Shown: one piece after another, positions 60,104 to 64,000 of the stretch
How the letters are laid out: each line of letters starts with the position of its first letter
Position numbering within the stretch: position 1 is the first letter of the stretch
Assembly (NCBI RefSeq): GCF_003265705.1
Contig: NW_020312902.1
Coordinates: 8,261,854 to 8,325,853 of the forward strand
Origin: Callorhinus ursinus
Lineage: Eukaryota; Chordata; Mammalia; Carnivora; Otariidae
DNA length: 64,000 nucleotides
Direction of reading: 5' to 3'
The notes under the pieces: generated by a model
Database searches by the model: none
The model's input: only the letters and a program-made list of their open reading frames with translations
What the model was told of the DNA's origin: nothing
Program-made: the position numbers and the translations under genes

Positions 60104-61149
60104 GGGGGCGGAGCAAGATGGCGGAGCAGTAGGAGACCTGGATTTCGTCTGGTCTCAGGAATTCAGCTGAATAGGGATCAAACCATTCTGAACACCTACG
60201 AACTCAACAGGAGATCGAAGAGGAGAGTAGCAACAACTATCTGAACAGAGAAGTGACCACTTTCTGGAAGGTAGGACATGCGGAGAAGTGAATCCGAGGC
60301 GATATTCGGGAGGATAGACGGCGGGGGAGGGGCCTCCGTCGGCCGCTTCTGGCAAGTGATAGAGTCGCGGAGCACAAAATCGGAACTGTTATAAGTCGGC
60401 TCCGCTGAGGGACGTCGCTGCAGTGGCTAAGCGGGGGGTGGAATCCTCCCGGGACAGTGTGGTCTCAGGACCCTCGGGGTCACAGAAAGACCGGGGGAGC
60501 CTGAGTGCACCAGAGCTCCCAGGGATCGGAGCGGGGAAGCCGGCTGCAGAGACGGAGCTGAGGCGCGGGCTCTCAGCTTGGGGTTGCCAAAAACTGTGAT
60601 CCGCGGCCCAGTCGGGCCACTGCTCCTCCAGCAGGGACCCAACAGGCGGCAGATCCGGGGAGACTCCCCTTCCTTCCCGGGGAGGAGCGGCGCGGGAGCG
60701 CACCGCAGGGATCTGCTGGGTTTGGAGACTCCACACGGGGTCGGGTGCCAGAGATAGCAACGCTCTGTCACAGGCCGGGTGAGCACGGAGTGCGGCCGGA
60801 GACCGGGGACACGGAGTGACTGCTTTTCTCTGTGGGCGCACTGAGGAGCGGGGCCCCGAGTTCTCAGCAACTCCGGGTGGAGATTGGGAGGCCACCATTT
60901 TTGCCCTGGTCCTCCAAGGCTGTACGGAGAGCTTGCAGGGAACAAAAGCTCCTGAGATCAAACCCAAGCAGCTTGCTTAGCCCGGACCGACAAGGGCGGG
61001 GCAATTCAGCCTCCGGCAAAGACATTTGGAAACCACAGCAACAAGCCCCTCCCCCAGAAATCAGCCCGAACAGCCAGCAAGCCAAGACCAAGTTTACCGA
61101 TCAAGGAGAACGGGGAAACTCCAGCGCTAGGGGAATACTGCACATAGAA
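60104..61149 (+). promoter_or_regulatory. L1 5' UTR / internal promoter
   Basis: GC-rich leader. CAAGATGGCGGAG at 60114-60126 is a YY1-type site near the start, as in other mammalian L1 promoters. Long frames on both strands here are probably due to GC content. Confidence 0.75.
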
Positions 61150-61549
61150 NNNNNNNNNNNNNNNNNNNNNNNNNNNNNNNNNNNNNNNNNNNNNNNNNNN
61201 NNNNNNNNNNNNNNNNNNNNNNNNNNNNNNNNNNNNNNNNNNNNNNNNNNNNNNNNNNNNNNNNNNNNNNNNNNNNNNNNNNNNNNNNNNNNNNNNNNNN
61301 NNNNNNNNNNNNNNNNNNNNNNNNNNNNNNNNNNNNNNNNNNNNNNNNNNNNNNNNNNNNNNNNNNNNNNNNNNNNNNNNNNNNNNNNNNNNNNNNNNNN
61401 NNNNNNNNNNNNNNNNNNNNNNNNNNNNNNNNNNNNNNNNNNNNNNNNNNNNNNNNNNNNNNNNNNNNNNNNNNNNNNNNNNNNNNNNNNNNNNNNNNNN
61501 NNNNNNNNNNNNNNNNNNNNNNNNNNNNNNNNNNNNNNNNNNNNNNNNN
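61150..61549. other. Assembly gap (400 N)
   Basis: Exactly 400 N inside the L1, covering the end of the 5' UTR and the start of ORF1. Confidence 0.99.
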
Positions 61550-62600
61550 TCAGCCAGGGACCTACTCAATACGGACATTAGTACGATGTCAGACCTAGAG
61601 TTCAGAATCATGACTTTAAAGATACTAGCTGGGCTTGGGCGCCTGGGTGGCTCAGATGGTTGAGCGTCTGCCTTTGGCTCAGGTCATGATCCCAGAGTCC
61701 TGGGATCGAGTCCCGCATCAGGCTCCCTGCTCCTTGGGAGCCTGCTTCTCCCTCTGCTTCTCTCTCTCTCTCTCTCTCCTCCTCTGTCTCTCATGAATAA
61801 ATAAATAAAATCTTTAAAAAAAAAAGATACTAGCTGGGCTTGAAAAAAGCATGGAAGTTATTAGAGAAACCCTTTCTGGAGAAATAAAAGAACTAAAATC
61901 TAACCAAGTCGAAATCAAAAAGGCTATTGATGAGGTGCAATCAAAAATGGGGGCACTAACTGCTAGGATAAATGAGGCAGAAGAGAGAATCAGTGATATA
62001 GAAGACCAAATGATGGAAAATAAAGAGGCTGAGAAAAAGAGGGAGAAACAACTACAGGATCACGAGAGCAGAATTCGAGAGATAAGTGATACGATAAGAT
62101 GAAACAACATTAGAATAATTGGGATCCCAGAAGAAGAAGAAAGAGAGAGAGGGGCAGAAGGTTTATTGGAGCAAATAATAGCAGAGAACTTCCCTAATGT
62201 GAGGAAGGAAACAGGCATCAAAATCCAGGAGGCACAGAGAACGCCTCTCAAAATCAATAATAATAGGTCAACACCCCGACATCTAATAGTAAAACTTACG
62301 AGTCTCAGAGACAAAGAGAAAATCCTGAAAGCAGCTCGGGAGAAGAGATATGTAACCTACAATGGTAAAAATATTAGATTGGCAACAGACCTATCCACAG
62401 AGACCTGGCAGGCCAGAAAGGACTGGCAAGATATCTTCAGAGCAGTAAACGAGAAAAATATGCAGCCAAGAATACTATATCCAGCTAGGCTGTCATTGAA
62501 AATAGAAGGAGAGATAAAAAGCTTCCAGAACAAACAAAAACTAAAGGAATTTGCAAACACGAAACCAGCCCTCCAAGAAATATTGAAAGGGGTCCTCTAA
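61550..62600 (+). pseudogene. L1 ORF1 (RNA-binding protein), broken
   Basis: ORF1p is the trimeric RNA chaperone of L1. Visible parts in order: an N-terminal piece (SARDLLNTDISTMSDLEFR) right after the gap, a SINE insertion at 61638-61822, the coiled coil (61851-62099), an in-frame TGA at 62100-62102, then the RRM and C-terminal domains (NNIRIIGIPEEE ... TPRHLIVKL ... LQEILKGVL) ending at 62600. The start lies in the gap. Three independent breaks make it non-functional. Confidence 0.9.
61638..61822 (+). repeat. CAN-SINE inserted in L1 ORF1
   Basis: Forward copy. AAAGATACTAGCTGGGCTTG at 61618-61637 and 61823-61842, an identical 20-bp duplication. Confidence 0.97.
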
Positions 62601-62681
62601 GCAAAGAGAGAGCCTAAAAGCAGCAAAGATCAGAAAGGAACACAGACAACATACAGTAACAGTCACCTTACAGGCAATACA

Positions 62682-64000
62682 ATGGCACTAAATTCATACC
62701 TTTCAATAGTTACCCTGAATGTAAATGGGCTTAATGCCCCAATCAAAAGACACAGGCTATCCGATTGGATTAAAAAACAAGACCCATCAATATGCTGTCT
62801 GCAAGAGACGCATTTTAGACCCAAAGACACCCCCAGATTGAAAGTGAGGGGGTGGAAAACCATTTACCATGCTAATGGACACCAAAAGAAAGCTGGGGTG
62901 GCAATCCTTATATCAGACAAACTAGATTTTAAAACAAAGACTGTAATAAGAGATGAGGAAGGACACTATATCCTACTTAAAGGGTCTATCCAACAAGAAG
63001 ATCTAACAATTGTAAATATCTATGCCCCAAACATGGGAGCAGCCAATTATATAAGGCAATTAATAACAAAAGCAAAGAAACACATTGACAACAATACAAT
63101 AATAGTGGGGGACTTTAACACCCCCCTGACTGAAATGGACAGATCATCTAAGCAAAAGATCAACAAGGAAATAAAGACTTTAAATGACACACTGGACCAA
63201 ATGGACTTCACAGACATATTCAGAACATTCCATCCCAAAGCAACGGAATACACATTCTTCTCTAGTGCCCATGGAACATTCTCCAAAATTGATCACATCC
63301 TAGGTCACAAATCAGGTCTCAACCGGTACCAAAAGATTGGGATCATTCCCTGCATATTTTCAGACCACAATGCTTTGAAACTGGAACTCAATCACAAGAG
63401 GAAAGTCGGAAAGAACTCAAATACATGGAGGCTAAAGAGCATCCTACTAAAGAATGAATGGGTCAACCAGGAAATTAAAGAAGAATTAAAAAAATTCATG
63501 GAAACCAATGAAAATGAAAACACAACTGTCCAAAATCTTTGGGATACAGCAAAGGCAGTCCTGAGAGGAAAGTATATAGCAATATAAGCCTTTCTCAAGA
63601 AACAAGAAAGGTCTCAAATACACAACCTAACCCTACACCTAAAGGAGCTGGAGAAAGAACAGCAAATAAAACCTAAACCCAGCAGGAGAAGAGAAATCAT
63701 AAAGATCAAAGCAGAAATCAATGAAATAGAAACCAAAAGAACAATAGAACAGATCAACAAAACTAGGAGCTGGTTCTTTGAAAGAATTAACAAGATTGAT
63801 AAACCCCTGGCCAGACTGATTCAAAAGAAGAGAGAAATGACCCAAATCAACAAAATTATGAATGAAAGAGGAGAGATCACAACCAACACCAAAGAAATAC
63901 AAACAATTATAAGAACATATTATGAGCAACTCTATGCCAGCAAATTAGAGAACCTGGAAGAAATGGGTGCATTCCTAGAGATGTATCAACTACCAAAACT
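62682..64000 (+). pseudogene. L1 ORF2 (endonuclease / reverse transcriptase), broken and partial
   Basis: ORF2p nicks DNA and reverse-transcribes the L1 RNA. The start MALNSYLSIVTLNVNG fits the family. The endonuclease domain is open for 301 codons with its key groups: the N in TLNVN, E42 in LQETHF, D in VGDFN, and SDH near residue 229. A TAA at 63585-63587 stops it. The same frame is then open to the window end ([12 protein letters not shown] ... [13 protein letters not shown] ... [13 protein letters not shown]), so the reverse transcriptase would begin beyond the window. Confidence 0.92.

Larger units (their letters stand above)
60104..64000 (+). mobile_element. Near-full-length L1, runs off the window
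   Basis: Starts GGGGGCGGAGCAAGATGGCG, a complete L1 5' end, followed by a GC-rich 5' UTR, an ORF1 region, a short spacer and ORF2 up to the window edge. It is interrupted by a 400-base N gap and a forward SINE, and each ORF has an in-frame stop. The 3' part is outside the window. Confidence 0.93.

Noticed and set aside
60832..61581. 249-codon plus-strand frame
   Set aside because: More than half of it is N from the assembly gap, and the rest is L1 leader.

Overview
The window is mammalian nuclear DNA from a caniform carnivore. It is full of tRNA-derived CAN-SINEs (heads like GGCGCCTGGGTGGCTCAG, CT-rich middles, AATAAA/poly-A tails) and carnivore L1 elements. I saw none of the canid-type head (GATCCCTGGGTGGCGCAG), so I infer an arctoid (seal, bear or mustelid-like) rather than a dog.

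One protein-coding gene is present and complete: SMC3, the cohesin ATPase subunit, on the minus strand. Its 29 coding exons run from the ATG at 55993-55995 to the stop at 19044-19046. Exon lengths sum to 3654 nt, which is 1217 codons plus stop, and every exon phase joins cleanly. Walker A, the acetylated lysine pair K105/K106, the hinge, the LSGGQ signature and Walker B can all be read. Splicing is unusual in three places. Intron 19 has minor-spliceosome (U12-type) signals and AT...AT ends. Intron 21 starts with GC. Exon 20 uses a weak donor with a consensus GTAAGT only 4 nt downstream. The promoter is a CpG island at about 55.4-56.2 kb with a YY1-type ATGGCGGC motif. A likely poly(A) signal lies at 18727-18732.

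Layout: 1-18.7 kb is intergenic DNA downstream of SMC3, with old L1 pieces, SINEs, MIRs, a MaLR-type LTR, a 53-bp minisatellite and a GC-rich stretch (about 4.7-10.7 kb) with no CAN-SINE. 18.7-56.1 kb is SMC3, with introns studded with SINEs, including SINE-in-SINE insertions. 56.1-64 kb is upstream DNA: a 5'-truncated L1 with target-site duplications, a solo LTR with a 4-bp duplication, and the 5' half of a near-full-length L1 that runs off the window. That L1 is interrupted by a SINE, a 400-base assembly gap and two in-frame stop codons.

I found no other gene, no tRNA gene outside SINE heads, no CRISPR array and no bacterial-style system. The most interesting signals are the SMC3 splice sites and the retroelements sitting just upstream of, and pointing toward, the SMC3 promoter.
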